NCBI GenBank assembly: GCA_965153355.1
Contig: OZ231126.1
Location: 104,098,001 to 104,162,000, forward strand
DNA from: Flaccisagitta enflata
Taxonomy: Eukaryota > Chaetognatha > Sagittoidea > Aphragmophora
Direction: 5' to 3'
Length of the DNA stretch: 64,000 bases
This document shows, piece by piece, positions 1 through 10,790 of the stretch. The first letter of the stretch is position 1. Every line of letters starts with the position of its first letter. The translations under genes were made by a program, and so were the position numbers. The notes under the pieces were generated by a model. The model ran no database searches and was not told the origin of the DNA. It worked only from the letters and a program-made list of their open reading frames with translations.

Positions 1-245
1 GGCCTGAGAAGGCTGATTTCTAGTCTGGAAGAGCTGGTTGTAGGCCTGAAAGGACTTATTTCAGGCCTGAGAAGGCCTATTGGAGGTCGGACAAAGCTGA
101 TTTGAGGCCTGAGAGGGCTGATTTCAGGCCTGAGAAGGCAAATTTAAGGTCTGGAAAAGCTGATTTTAGGCCTGAGAGGGCTGATATCGGGCCTGAGAAG
201 GCTGTTTTGAGGTCTGGAGGAGCTAATTTGAGGGCTGATTGAGTC
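1..245. repeat. Degenerate 21 bp minisatellite (family M type)
   Basis: About a dozen imperfect units of the pattern GGCCTGAGAAGGCTGATTT. It is the same motif that fills the interior of the family M elements, so this is probably the remnant of a copy whose left arm lies outside the window. No inverted arm is visible next to it. Confidence 0.8.
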
Positions 246-255
246 CTAGAATGGC

Positions 256-715
256 TCAGGGTGGGGGGTTGATGGAATTAGACAGAGAAATGGAATTGCC
301 CAAAAAAGGATTTTTTTGAAGATTTGATACTTTTGGAAGTTCCAAGAGGTGATTTGTGATTACTACAACACAATTTAACACTATCTTAACCTTTTATACA
401 CTGTTTTATTGCTTTGTGGAGAAGAAAATCATATATTTTGTAACAAGATGCGATGCGTCACTGGGAAGAAAATTAAAGACAGGTGGGGGGGATAAGATAA
501 TAAGCCACTCAGTTATATACCCCCCCTAATCAATTCTTCTGTAGATGGTATTGGAAACATTTTTTCAACACAAAATTGCCATCGTTTGGAAAGATAAGAC
601 GATGGGGGGAGGGCCAAAATCGCAGTTGAGACATACCAAAGATGTTCCCGCTCTCCTGAAACGATAGAAGGATGCGAATAAGAGGAGAAAGGGAACAAGT
701 CATCCAAGGATCGCA
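256..715. other. Unique-looking non-coding stretch
   Basis: AT-rich sequence without a convincing gene. From about 700 it passes into the outer arm sequence (ATGGTCAGCGGTACCC) that precedes several family M left arms. Confidence 0.6.
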
Positions 716-777
716 CATGGTCAGCGGTACCCGATGCCCTGCTTGGAGTGATTAGCTGAAGAAGTGGAGTGAGAGCA

Positions 778-1319
778 GGGCAGCGGCCCCAAAGGGCCGA
801 TGTCCTGTAGGACACAGGGGTGAAGTTCCATACGTCCTGAAATGGCATATTTGGGGTAATTTTCCGTGATATTCATTGGGAATTTTGTGTTTTTTTAAAT
901 TTTCTGTAAATTTGCCATGTTATTCAATGAGAATTTGAGGTCTGAGAGGTTAGATTTAGGGCCCAAGAGGCTGGATTTGAGGCCTGAGAGGCTGGATTTG
1001 AGGCCCAAGAGGCTGGATTTCAGGCCCAAGAGGCTGGATTTTAGGCCTGAGAGGCTGGATTTGAGGCCTGAGAGGCTGGATTTGAGGCCTGAGAGGCTAG
1101 ATTTGATGCCTGAGAGGCTGGATTTGAGGCCTGAGAGGCTAGATTTGATGCCTGAGAGGCTGGATTTGAGGCTTGAGAGGCCAGATTTGAGGCCTGAGAG
1201 GCTGGATTTGAGGCCTGAGAGGCTTGAGAAGCTTCGGAGGGGGGGGGACGTAATGTCAGACGGACGTAACGGTTCACCCCTGTGTCCTACAGGACATCGG
1301 CCCTTTGGGGCCGCTGCCC
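778..1319. mobile_element. Family M TIR-minisatellite element, copy 1
   Basis: Left arm starts GGGCAGCGGCCCC at 778; the inverted right arm ends CCGCTGCCC at 1319. Both arms are of subfamily A (GATGTCCTGTAGGACACAGG and its complement). The interior is AT-rich on the left, then a 21 bp minisatellite and a short GGACG stretch. An outer arm of about 70 bp (GGTCAGCGGTACCC...TGGAGTGAG) precedes 778. It has no coding capacity beyond a repeat-derived frame, so if mobile it must depend on other factors. Confidence 0.7.
925..1240. repeat. 21 bp minisatellite inside copy 1
   Basis: About 14 units of GGCCTGAGAGGCTGGATTTG plus one base. Because 21 is divisible by 3, the array is open in several frames on both strands, giving 7-residue protein-like repeats that are not evidence of a gene. 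Confidence 0.9.
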
Positions 1320-1990
1320 AAAAAGTGGAGGAAGGTTTTTTTTTCAATGTCGAATCAAGCACAAACGACGGAAAACTGACAGGCTCGCTTATGGACAGTT
1401 TTTTCTCCAAAGCTGTCTTCCTCCAAATGACCCTTTGGAACACAGTTTTCTTCGCATTTGCGACATTTTATCTCATAACCTTACTCTTCTACTTTCCTTA
1501 TGCAAGAGAATCTCTGAAAAGTAAGAGTCAAAGGTACAAAGCGAAAGGAGCAAAATCATAACTTTGTCAGACACTGGTCCATTCCAGCCTCCTATCAATC
1601 TATCGCCCCCTCCTTGCCCTCTCCCCACAAATCAATTTGCCACATTAACTTCTGCCGGTTCTCACTTTTACAAACATCACCCAAATCAGTTAACCCCTGT
1701 ACCCCCCCCCCCATGGCCTTACTGTCCTCTTGCTCTGCTCTGCAACCAAACCCTTTATTTCAGAAAAAGAAATCTTTATCATTCCCGAATTGGAGATCCA
1801 TGCCGGCTTGCCATAGCCACGTGTCCAATCTCATCAGTTTTCTGTTCTGCTCTCTTCTGTTCTTTGTAAATCTTGTTTCCAAGAATGTTTCTGGATTGTT
1901 TCTTGAGAATCATGAACACGAAAAGGACACAAAGAAGAGACCGACTGAGAGGAAAAACAGAAATAAGATGTAGGTGGTGGTAGGGGGGAG
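1320..1990. other. Non-coding stretch
   Basis: I see no gene, motif or structured repeat apart from short homopolymer C runs near 1605 and 1710. Confidence 0.5.
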
Positions 1991-1997
1991 AAGCTTG

Positions 1998-2010
1998 GGA
2001 TGCTAAAAAA

Positions 2011-2045
<35 letters not shown>

Positions 2046-2310
2046 AGAAGAAGAAGAAGAAGAAGAAGAAGAAAAAGAAGAAGAAGAAGAAGAAGAAGAA
2101 GAAAAAGAAGAAGAAGAAGAAGAAGAAGAAGAAAAAGAAGAAGAAGAAGAAGAAGAAGAAGAAGAAGAAGAAGAAGAAAAAGAAAAAGAAAAAGAAAAAG
2201 AAAAAGAAAAAGAAAAGGAAGAAAACGAAAAAGAAAAAGAAAAAGAAAAAGAAAAAGTAAAAGTAAAAGTAAAAGTAAAAGTAAAAGTAAAAGTAAAAGT
2301 AAAAGAACAA
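1998..2310. repeat. (GAA)n passing into (GAAAAA)n and (GTAAAA)n
   Basis: A purine-rich tract that changes its unit stepwise along its length: GAA, then GAAAAA, then GTAAAA. The polylysine and polyphenylalanine frames here are artefacts. Confidence 0.95.
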
Positions 2311-2544
2311 GGCAAACACCTATAAGTCGCGTGCGAGACAAAGTGAATTGACCTGACTCCTTATTGTATCTTTTTAATCAACATGACTGAATAGGGAGAA
2401 ATATAAGAAATGAATAAAATGATTTAGTTGACTAGATTGACTTGAATGAAATGATGAATAAATCAGCTTAATGAGGTATTGGAGGCCATGGAAACCCACC
2501 CACTTTTGTAATTGAGTCAAATTAATCAAATCTATCAACCCAAT

Positions 2545-2775
2545 CAATGAAAAATGACTAAACCAGACTTAAACCAGACTTTAACCAGCAGACTTAAACC
2601 AGCATACTCAAACCAGCAGACTCAAACCAGCAAACTTAAACCAGCAGACTCAAACCAGCAGACTTAAACCAGCTGACTTAAACCAGCAGACTTAAACCAG
2701 CAGACTTAAACCAGCAGACTTTAACCAGCAGACTTTAACCAGCAGACTTTAACCAGCAGACTTTAACCAGCAGAC
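2545..2775. repeat. About 14-15 bp minisatellite (AAACCAGCAGACTT)
   Basis: Roughly fifteen imperfect units of AAACCAGCAGACTT(T). It directly precedes the A/C-rich tract. No coding sense was found. Confidence 0.9.
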
Positions 2776-2779
2776 TTGA

Positions 2780-4075
2780 AATGACATAAATGACCAAAAC
2801 ATACCAAAAAACATAAATGACCAAAACAAATCCAAAAAACATAGATGACCAAAAAACCAAAAAAACAAAAAAACAAAAAACAAAAAACAAAAAACAAAAA
2901 ACAAAAAACAAAAAACAAAAAAACAAAAAAACAAAAAAACAAAAAAACAAAAAATCAAAAAAACAAAACAAAAAACATAAAAACATAAAAACATAAAATC
3001 AAAAAATCAAAAAAACAAAAAAACAAAAACTAAAAACCAAAAATGAAAAACCAAAAACCAAATACCATATAACAAAAAACATAAATGACCAAAACAAACA
3101 AAAAACCATATTAAATGACCATAAAGCCAAAAACAAAAAAACAAAAAAACAAAACAAAACAAAACAAAACAGAAAACCAAAAACCAGAAACCAAAACCAA
3201 AACCAGAAACCAAAAACCAAAAAACATAAATAACCAAAAAACCAAAAACCAAAAACCAAAAACCAAAAAACCAAAGAACCAAAAAAAATCAATGACCAAA
3301 AAACCAAACACCAAAAACAAAAAAACCAAAAACCAAAAAACCAAAAAACTAGGAAATAAAAACTAAATACCAGGAGACTAAAAAACCAAAAAACCTAAGA
3401 AATACCAAAAACCAAAAACCAAAGAAAAAAAGCATAATTGACCAAAACATATCAAAAAACCATGTTAAAGGACCAAAAACCAAAAAACCAAAAACCAAAA
3501 ACCAAAAACCAAAAAACATAAATGACCAAAACATACCAAAAAGCCATGTTTAATGACCAAATCTGACCAAAAGACCAAAAAACTAAAAAATCAAAAAACA
3601 AAAAAACAAAAAAACAAAAACATAAATGACCAAAATATACCAAAAAACCATGTTAAATGACCAAAAACCAAGAAACTAAAAACCAAAAACTAAAAACCAA
3701 AAACCAAAAACCAAAAACCAAAAAAAAAACAAAAAACAAAAAACAAAAAAACAAAAACCAAAAACCAAAAAATAAAAACCAAAAACCAAAAAACACAAAT
3801 GACCAAAACTAACCAAAAAATCATGTTAAATGACCAAAAATGACCTGAAATGTCCCAAAATGACTTAAAATGACTTAAAACTACTTTAAATGCCCAAAAA
3901 TGACACAAATGACTTTAATGAACAAAGTGACGTGAATGATCAAAAATGACCAAAAATGACCAAAAATGACCAAAAATGACTGAAACCAACCAAAAATGAC
4001 CAAAAACAACAAAAAAATGACTCCAAATAACTCCAGACGACCCAAAATGACCAAAAACGACGCAAAAAAGCAAAG
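2780..4075. repeat. A/C-rich low-complexity tract with AAAATGACC units
   Basis: About 1.3 kb of AAAAACC and AAAAAAC strings, interrupted at intervals by ATGACCAAAACATACC blocks and ending in regular AAAAATGACC units (3830-4070). It runs straight into the family S hairpin at 4078. No gene. Confidence 0.9.
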
Positions 4076-4077
4076 TG

Positions 4078-4153
4078 TTACGGACGGACCGACGGACGGA
4101 CCGACGGACCAACGGACGGAGCGGGTTGTAGAGTCGCGTGCACGCGACTAAAA
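4078..4153 (-). mobile_element. Family S fragment (hairpin plus GGAC repeat)
   Basis: Holds the (GGACC/GACGGA)n part, GCGGGTTGTAGA, and the perfect palindrome GTCGCGTGCACGCGAC at 4133-4148 followed by TAAAAAG. On the minus strand this reads TTTTTAG-hairpin-TCTACAACCCGC, the start of family S. The distal part (CTGCCCA..CCTTGTT) is missing and replaced by the A/C-rich array. Confidence 0.75.
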
Positions 4154-4640
4154 AGGAGAAAGAGAAATAAAAAAAATAAGAAGTTGAAGTTGAAAAGGAT
4201 AATGGGAGAAGACGCGGCCAAGGAGGAGGGAGAGCGATGAACCTCGGTAAAAGAAGAAGACGTAGAGGTAAGATCAGTACTCATAAGCGGTAGGAATATT
4301 TGTTCGGTGGTTGAATGTGTTTAGACACGCAAATGTGGAATGAGGCGTCACAAAGGATCATACGCGTCATTTGTTGATATGCAGAAGACTTCCACTTGGA
4401 CCAGTTTCTTAAAAAAAAAAAGAGAGAGAGAGAGAGAGAGGAAAACATGATGTACTGATGAATCATCTCCAGAGTCATTGCTCTGGGCGCATTGTTCATT
4501 TCTCCGGAAGAGCGCATGTGTTCATAGGAAAAAAGATGCTGACTTAAATCTGTCTTAGATCTGTCTTAAATCTGTTTTAAATCTGTCTTGAGTCTGTCTT
4601 AGGGATCTGTATCTTTTTTATTTGTTGCTTTCTTGGGCTT
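4154..4640. other. Non-coding stretch with short repeats
   Basis: Contains a short (GA)n run at 4422-4441 and four to five copies of ATCTGTCTTAA-like units at 4545-4605. No gene is seen. Confidence 0.6.
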
Positions 4641-4644
4641 GACG

Positions 4645-4974
4645 TTATCGGCGGCGTCTCAATGTATCCTGGAGTATTTTTTTTTATCCAAGTAGGCAGA
4701 TCTTTTGGCACATGAATAAATCAGGCAAGCCTGGGATGGTTGTAAGGAAGCCCCCCAGGTTCTTTGACACAGTTCCAAGCCCCCCAACAATAACGGGTAT
4801 TGTTTCAGTATCCGTCCCCCACATTCGGTTAAGTTCAGCACCGAGACCCATATATTTCGCCACTTTCTCACCCTCTTTCTTCCCAACATTGATGTCAACC
4901 GGGCATGAAATATCAATTATGTAAGCCTTTTTTTTCTTCATGTCTTTTACAATTATATCTGGCCTGTTCGCACC

Positions 4975-4979
<5 letters not shown>
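4645..4979 (-). pseudogene. C-terminal fragment of a LINE ORF2 (endonuclease-like tail)
   Basis: The minus strand reads GANRPDIIVKD, then AYIIDISCPVD, then a conserved RMWG...VPVIVGGLG-like block and IPGLPDLFMCQKICLLG. This order is characteristic of the C-terminal tail of a common group of invertebrate non-LTR retrotransposon polyproteins, where it follows the reverse transcriptase. The D in IIDISCPVD and the preceding D of RPD are in the places expected of a nuclease-like fold, but I infer this rather than see it. A small frameshift at the A-run near 4675-4685 separates the last residues (ILQDTLRRRR, stop at 4645). The 5' side is cut off by the (GA)n tract at 4979, so only about 110 residues remain. 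Confidence 0.7.

Positions 4980-5051
<72 letters not shown>
4979..5051. repeat. (GA)n microsatellite
   Basis: About 35 perfect GA units. It replaces the upstream part of the LINE fragment just before it. Confidence 0.98.
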
Positions 5052-5053
<2 letters not shown>

Positions 5054-5340
5054 TAATTTGTTTCCATTTGACTTCATCCTTTTCTTTTATTTGTTGTGCA
5101 ATTCATTTGATTGTTTTATACCTGTATCTATAAGTTGGTCCGGGAGTTGGCCCTTGTTTTGATACATTATATGGGTATCTTTCTATTGGACGGCCTTTGA
5201 TAACCTATTACCGATACACTAACTCACTCATTCACTCCCACAGCAACTTCCACGAGGACTTTACTTATGAAATTTATCCCAAAAAGAGAAAAAGGCAGAA
5301 ACAGAGAAACTTAAAAAGAAACAAGCCCGAGAGGGCAACA

Positions 5341-5620
5341 GTCGCGTGCGTCTGGAAATGACAAACAAAATGTTAAGAAATGTTGAAATGTTAAGAAATG
5401 TTGAAATGTTAAGAAATGTTATAAGATGTTAAAAAATGTTAAAAAATATCAAAAAATATTAAAAAATGTTAAAAAATGTTAAAGAATGTTAAAAATGTTA
5501 AAAAATGTTAAAAAAGGTTAAAAAATGTTAAAATGCCAAAAGTGTCAGAAAACGTTAAAAAATGTTAAAAACTGTTAAAAAATGCTAAAAGATGATAAAA
5601 AATGTCAAAAATTTAAAAAC
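5341..5620. repeat. About 10 bp A-rich array (TGTTAAAAAA)
   Basis: Some 25 imperfect units of TGTTAAAAA(A). A half hairpin (CAGTCGCGTGCG) lies at its left end and a full family S hairpin at its right end, so the array may be the expanded interior of one family S element. Confidence 0.85.
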
Positions 5621-5621
5621 G

Positions 5622-5698
5622 TTATGGGACGGACGGACGGACTGACCGACCAACCGACCGACAGACCAAGGTGTAGAGTCGCGTGCACGCGACTAAAA
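5622..5698 (-). mobile_element. Family S fragment
   Basis: GGACGGACGG and CCGACC units, then AAGGTGTAGA and the perfect palindrome GTCGCGTGCACGCGAC at 5678-5693, then TAAAAAG. Same form as the copy at 4078. Confidence 0.75.
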
Positions 5699-5699
5699 A

Positions 5700-6370
5700 G
5701 AATACATGGAGTATCAGTAGAATATCGAATTATTAATGTTATGTGGAGTGTCATTTAAAGAGGAGAAGACAGAAACAGGAAATGAAGAGAGATAGAATAT
5801 TGAATGAGACAAATAGATGAAGCAAGGAAAAAATGCATCGTCTTTTTCCATAATTTTGACCTTTTTTTTTTTTTTTTTTTTTTTTTTTGCAGTCATCTCA
5901 ATCTGTATTCATTATTTTCTCCCCCCGCGGTTTAATTTGAAATAGTTTCTTTTCGAATTAATCGAGTTTCACATAAATCTCTAGTCTTTAAAAATGAATA
6001 CAATTGGAAAGAAATGAAAAAAAAGACGGATTTTTTTTCAATCTTTTGTTTGGTCGGCACGGAGAAAATGAGTTTCTTGTAATTTCAGTAGTAGCTATCA
6101 AGAGCCTGCCGATTTGTTAAATACCCAATGACAGGGGAAAAAAAGAGTGACATTTTTTTCTCTATTCAAAGGAACAATTGCGGGAATAAATCACTATGAC
6201 CTTTTTACCTGCCTGATTTCATCTTAAGTATGTGGCCTCAAAGGGGCGATATCCTGCAGGTCACAGAGGTTAATTTCCAAATGTCTATCCGTCCGTCCGT
6301 ATGTCTCCCTCCCCAAACTCTCTTAGACCCTAATCTGGTTCTTTCAGGCCCAAAATTAGCCATATCAGAC
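5700..6370. other. Non-coding stretch
   Basis: AT-rich, with a T run at about 5863-5888. Near 6235 there is a short, weak resemblance to family M arms (CTCAAAGGGGCGATATCCTG then CAGGTCACAGAGG). No gene is seen. Confidence 0.5.
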
Positions 6371-6371
6371 T

Positions 6372-6542
6372 AAAAACAAGGCCGGATACACGGCAGGACA
6401 GTCGCGGTCAGTTGGGCAGGAGCAGTAATGCAAAAACCGCTCTGCAATTCAGATATGTAACGGACGGACCGACTGACCGACCGACCGACCGACCGACGGA
6501 CCGACTCGGCAAGGTGTAGAGTCGCGTGTCCGCGACTAAAAA
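6372..6542 (-). mobile_element. Family S element, near full length
   Basis: Read on the minus strand: TTTTTAG, hairpin GTCGCG-GACA-CGCGAC (6521-6536), CTCTACACCTTGCC, (CGGTC)n, then CTGCTCCTGCCCAA, and the end CCGTGTATCCGGCCTTGTT. Both recognisable ends are present. Confidence 0.8.
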
Positions 6543-6839
6543 CCCTCTCTTGCCTACTTTGTGACGGCTCAAAATTGCCCTCCAAGGATGACTAGTTATT
6601 TGATAGAATGGTTGTGTGAAGAAAGGTCAAAACCGTGAGGGGGTAGTTATAAGACCGACATAGAAAGGACATGCAACACCGGGTAATCTGTAACGTAAAA
6701 CAGTGAGATTAAACCTTGAGATTGCTCGGAATTGCTTGGGTTTTGCTCGGGTTTGCTCGGGCCTTTTTTTGAGTTACGTTCAAGTTCAATGCTGCTGTCA
6801 AAAAAAGTCACATCCATTTGTGTAAAGATTGAATTTATT

Positions 6840-7370
6840 CATCGATGACGACAATGAAGGAGACGACAGAGACAATGACGTAGATGACGGTAAAGGAGAT
6901 GACAAAGACAATGACGAAGATAACGATGAAGGAGATGACAGAGACGATGACAAAGATGACAATAAAGGAGATAACAATGATGATGAAGGATGTAATGATG
7001 GAGATGTCGATGACGATGAAGGAGATGACAGAGACAACCAAGAAGATAACGATGAACGAGATGACAGAGATGATGATGAAGATAAAGATGGAGGAGATGA
7101 CAGAGACAATGACGAAGACAACAATGAAGGAGATAACAATGAAGGAGATGACAAAGATGATGAAGGATGTAACGATGAAGGAGATGACGATAACAAAGAT
7201 GGCGATGAAGGAGATGACAGAGACAATGATGAAGATAACAATGAAGGAGATGACAGAGATGATGACAAATTTAATGATAAAGGAGATAACAATGAAGGAG
7301 ATGACAAAGATGATGAAGGATGTAACAATGAAGGAGATGACAACAACAAAGATGATGATGAAGCAGCGAT
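6840..7370. repeat. Trinucleotide-phased GATGAC/GAAGAT array, left block
   Basis: A purine-rich array built from GAT, GAC, GAA, AAT and AAA triplets. It is open in several frames simply because stops are rare in it; the Asp/Asn/Glu-rich translation is not a reliable gene. About 150 bp at its right end (7210-7360) recur nearly unchanged at 8775-8930. Confidence 0.85.
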
Positions 7371-7375
7371 GGCAA

Positions 7376-7500
7376 CGCGATGCGTTTTAGACCGATTACG
7401 AGTCCGCGTACGTTACTGCATGAGCGAGTACGATTACGCTTACAATTCCACCTATCTTTGACCACGTACAATTACGATTATGAGTACACAACGAGTACAA
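7376..7500. repeat. TACGNN hexamer-phased block, left
   Basis: Shows TACG spaced by two variable bases (for example GAGTACGATTACGCTTAC). A second block of the same kind lies at 8615-8770. Confidence 0.6.
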
Positions 7501-7544
7501 CTAAATTCACTTTCCCCTTGCACAGTAAAGCCAATTTTGGTCAA

Positions 7545-7549
7545 ATTGA

Positions 7550-7609
<60 letters not shown>

Positions 7610-7634
7610 AAAAAAGAAAGAAAGAATGAATGAA
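7545..7634. repeat. (GAAA)n microsatellite
   Basis: About 20 GAAA units with few interruptions. Confidence 0.95.
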
Positions 7635-7679
7635 TAAAAGAAAAAAAATGAAGGTATGGTGTGATGAGTGAAGACTTCA

Positions 7680-7745
7680 AAAATTGGATGTTTTGCGCGG
7701 TTTTGATTTTGGAACCTTTGCATAACCAAGTGACCAAACAATTGA
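7680..7745. repeat. Direct repeat flanking the GAAA tract, left
   Basis: Holds GATGTTTTGCGCGGTTTT and TTTGCATAACCAAG. The same two blocks recur at 8335-8395 on the other side of the long GAAA tract. Confidence 0.7.
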
Positions 7746-7769
7746 GAGGGAAAAACTGAGCAAAGAAAG

Positions 7770-7858
7770 AGAGAAAGAAAGATAGAAAGGAAGGAAGGAA
7801 GGAAGAAAGATAGAAAAAAAGTAAGAGAGAAAGAAAGAAAGAAAGAAGGAAAGAAAAA

Positions 7859-7938
<80 letters not shown>

Positions 7939-7939
7939 G

Positions 7940-7981
<42 letters not shown>

Positions 7982-8031
7982 GAAGAATGAAAGAAAGAAA
8001 GAAAGAAAGAAAAAAAAGAAAGAAAGAACGA

Positions 8032-8066
<35 letters not shown>

Positions 8067-8127
8067 GAAGAAAGAAAGAAAAAAAGAGCAAGAAAGAAAG
8101 AAGTAATGAGAAAGAAAGAAAGAAAAA

Positions 8128-8159
<32 letters not shown>

Positions 8160-8330
8160 ATGAAAGAATGAAAGAATGAAAGAATAAAAGAATGAAAGAA
8201 AGAATGAAAGAATGAAGAAAAAAAAAACAAGAAAGAAAGAAGGAATGAAGTAATGAAGAACGAAAGAAAGAAAAAAAAGAAAGAAAAAAGAGAAGGAAAG
8301 AAAGAAAGAAAGAAAAAAAGAAAAAAGAAG
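7770..8330. repeat. Long interrupted (GAAA)n tract
   Basis: About 560 bp of GAAA units with scattered GAAT, GGAA and A-run interruptions. The Phe/Leu/Ser-rich minus-strand frames are artefacts. Confidence 0.95.
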
Positions 8331-8334
8331 AATT

Positions 8335-8395
8335 TGATGTTTTGCGCGGTTTTTAAACTTTGCATTACCAAGCAACCTTACTACTGAGCGACCTA
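8335..8395. repeat. Direct repeat flanking the GAAA tract, right
   Basis: Second copy of the GATGTTTTGCGCGG / TTTGCATTACCAAG pair seen at 7680. Confidence 0.7.
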
Positions 8396-8477
8396 TTGAT
8401 GAGCGTGGATGCTTATGAGTTGGGACCACATTACTGTAAACAAAGTTGCATCAAAGGTTGTACATGTCTGTCTGTCT

Positions 8478-8529
8478 GGCTGTGTCTCTCTCTCTCTGGC
8501 TGTGTCTCTCTCTCTCTCTCTCTCTCTCC

Positions 8530-8612
<83 letters not shown>
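8478..8612. repeat. (TC)n microsatellite
   Basis: Nearly pure CT dinucleotides, with CTGG and CCCT interruptions at the left end. Confidence 0.95.
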
Positions 8613-8614
<2 letters not shown>

Positions 8615-8615
<1 letters not shown>

Positions 8616-8770
8616 TTTGGCGTACGCGTGTACTCGTTGGAATGATGAACGCTTACACTTACGCTTATGAGTACGCAGAAATTATGGGATTGCTTACGAT
8701 TACGCTTACGAGTACAGTCAAAAATGGTGAGTACAGCGAGTACGCGTCCGCGTCCGCGTACGATTACGCC
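8615..8770. repeat. TACGNN hexamer-phased block, right
   Basis: Contains GATTACGCTTACGAGTAC and GTACGCGTCCGCGTCC. Same phase and motif as the block at 7376. Confidence 0.65.
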
Positions 8771-8774
8771 ATCA

Positions 8775-9790
8775 CTGCGATGAAGGAGATGACAGAGACA
8801 ATGATGAAGATAACAATGAAGGAGATGACAGAGATGATGACAAATTTGATGATAAAGGAGATAACAATGAAGGCAATGACAAAGATGATGAAGGATGTAA
8901 CAATGAAGGAGATGACGATAACAAAGATGACAATGAAAGAGATGACAGAGACATTGATGAAAATAGCAATGAAGCAGATGACAGAGTCGATGACAAAAAT
9001 GACAATAAAGGAGATAACAATGAAGGAGATGACAAAGATGATGAAGGATGTAACGATGAAGGAGATGACGAAAATGACAATAAAGGAGATAACGATGAAG
9101 GAGATGACAAAGATGTTAAAGAATGTAACGATGAAGGAGATGACGATAACAAAGATGATGATGAAGGAGATGACAGAGACAATGATGAAAATAGCAATGA
9201 AGCAGATGACAGAGTCGATGACAAAAATGACAATAAAGGAGATAACAATGAAGGAGATGACAAAGATGATGAAGGATGTAACGATGAAGGAGATGACGAC
9301 AACGAAGATGATGATGAAGGAGATGACAGAGACCATGATGAAAATAGCAATGAAGCAGATGACAGAGACGTTGACAAAAATGACAATAAAGGAGGTAACG
9401 ATGAAGGTGATGACAAAGATGATAAAGGATGTAACGATGAAGGAGATGACGATAACGAACATGATGATGAAGGGGATGACAGAGACAATGATGAAAATAG
9501 CAAAGAAGCAGATGACAGAGACGATGACGAAAATGAAAATAAAGGAGATAACGATGAAGGAGATGACAAAGATGATAAAGGATGTAACGACGAAGGAGAT
9601 GACGATAACGAAGATGATGATGAAGGCTATGAAAGAGACGATGAAGATAACGATGAAGGAGATGACAGAGACAATGACAAAGATGACAATGAAGGAGAGG
9701 ATGATGAGGGTGACAGAGATGGTAACCAAGATATCAATAAAGGAGATGACGAAGACGAAGATGACAATGAAGGAGATTACGATAAAGGAG
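8775..9790. repeat. Trinucleotide-phased GATGAC array, right block, with higher-order repeat
   Basis: The block GATGAAGGATGTAAC recurs at roughly 140-156 bp spacing, so units are organised in a higher-order repeat. Forward frames read as Lys/Glu/Met/Thr or Asp/Asn strings. I judge it non-coding. Confidence 0.85.
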
Positions 9791-9794
9791 TTGA

Positions 9795-10245
9795 CTGAGA
9801 GTAGTGATTGCGTCGGCAGAGTGGTCATTGGTCAAACACCGGAGACCATTTGTGATGAGAGATTTTTTACATGTGAAGACGACAGCCATGGGAGGGGGGG
9901 GGGCTCATGGGTACTCAAAGTTCAAGAGTGGAATTCTAAATGGCGATAGGAAATCGAACTTGATGAGTGTCTCGACAGGTGGCAACGAATGATGGGATTA
10001 GTAAAAAGGATTAGTAAAACAGGGGACAAGTGGGCAGAGAACCAAAGCAAAAAATGATGGCAATGGAAGGCCAGGAGGTATAACGTAAATAACTGAAAAG
10101 ATAATGTCGGAATGAGGGAGGAGGGCCGGAGGGGGATGAATCAAAGTATCAATTTAACTCGAGATTAAAGAAGCTACCACGTGAATTCAAAAAAGACGTA
10201 GTAAAAGCCTCTGATGCTGTTTCATTGGAAAACACACACACACAC
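9795..10245. other. Non-coding stretch
   Basis: No gene recognised. A G run lies at 9895-9903 and a short (CA)n run at 10232-10246. Confidence 0.5.
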
Positions 10246-10248
10246 ATA

Positions 10249-10395
10249 CAAAAACAAGGCTGGATACATGGCAAGATAGTCGTGGATGGTTGGGCAGGGG
10301 CCGTAACACAAAAACTGCTCAAAATTCGAAAATATTTCGGACCGACGTACCGACCGACACGGCAAGGTGTAGAGTTGCGTATCCGCGACTAAAAA
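10249..10395 (-). mobile_element. Family S element, near full length
   Basis: Minus-strand order: TTTTTAG, hairpin GTCGCG-GATA-CGCAAC (10374-10389; one pair is a G:T-type wobble), CTCTACACCTTGCC, GTCGGT units, then CTGCCCAACCATCC and CCATGTATCCAGCCTTGTT. Confidence 0.8.
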
Positions 10396-10580
10396 CATGA
10401 AACTGCAATTAAAAAAAAGCAACTATTTTACGCAATCTTTCACTGTGTCTAAAGTTCTAAACGAACAGAGCAAGGAATGTGGGACTAGCGGCAAATGAAA
10501 AAATTGTATATTTTACGCAATCTTGCATTGTAGCCAGACAAACAGAGCTAGAAATGTAGGTTTTGCGGAAAATGAAAGAA

Positions 10581-10790
10581 TTTTTAGTTGCGGACACGCA
10601 ACTCTATAAGAGGCTTTGGCCGTCCGTCCGTCCGTCCGTCCGTTGGTCTTTCGGAAGCGGTCATCGAGTTGAAGAGTGGGGAAACGAGCGTTTTAATTAC
10701 TTTTTTGTGTTGGGGGTGCGTCGGAGTGTGGATGGGGGTTGGACGCCCCTGCCCACCCGTCCGCAACGATATTGTGACCCCGCGTCGCTT
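10581..10790 (+). mobile_element. Family S element, variant
   Basis: TTTTTAG, hairpin GTTGCG-GACA-CGCAAC (10587-10602), CTCTATAAGAGG, (GTCC)n at 10620-10645, then CCCCTGCCCACCCGTCCGCAAC. The hairpin differs from the GTCGCG type on both strands together. The usual CCGGCCTTGTT end is not seen. Confidence 0.7.

Noticed and set aside
917-1561. 214-residue frame with RPERLDL repeats
   Set aside because: It is the 21 bp minisatellite of family M read in frame; the other strand gives an equally long SLSGLKS frame.
7507-8429. Phe/Leu/Ser-rich frames of 194-276 residues that look like membrane proteins
   Set aside because: Read from (GAAA)n on the minus strand; no start context and no non-repeat portion.
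6829-9949. Long Asp/Asn/Glu-rich and Lys/Met/Thr-rich open frames (210, 168 and 529 residues)
   Set aside because: They are translations of triplet-phased repeats that are open in several frames and on both strands; no non-repetitive domain is attached.
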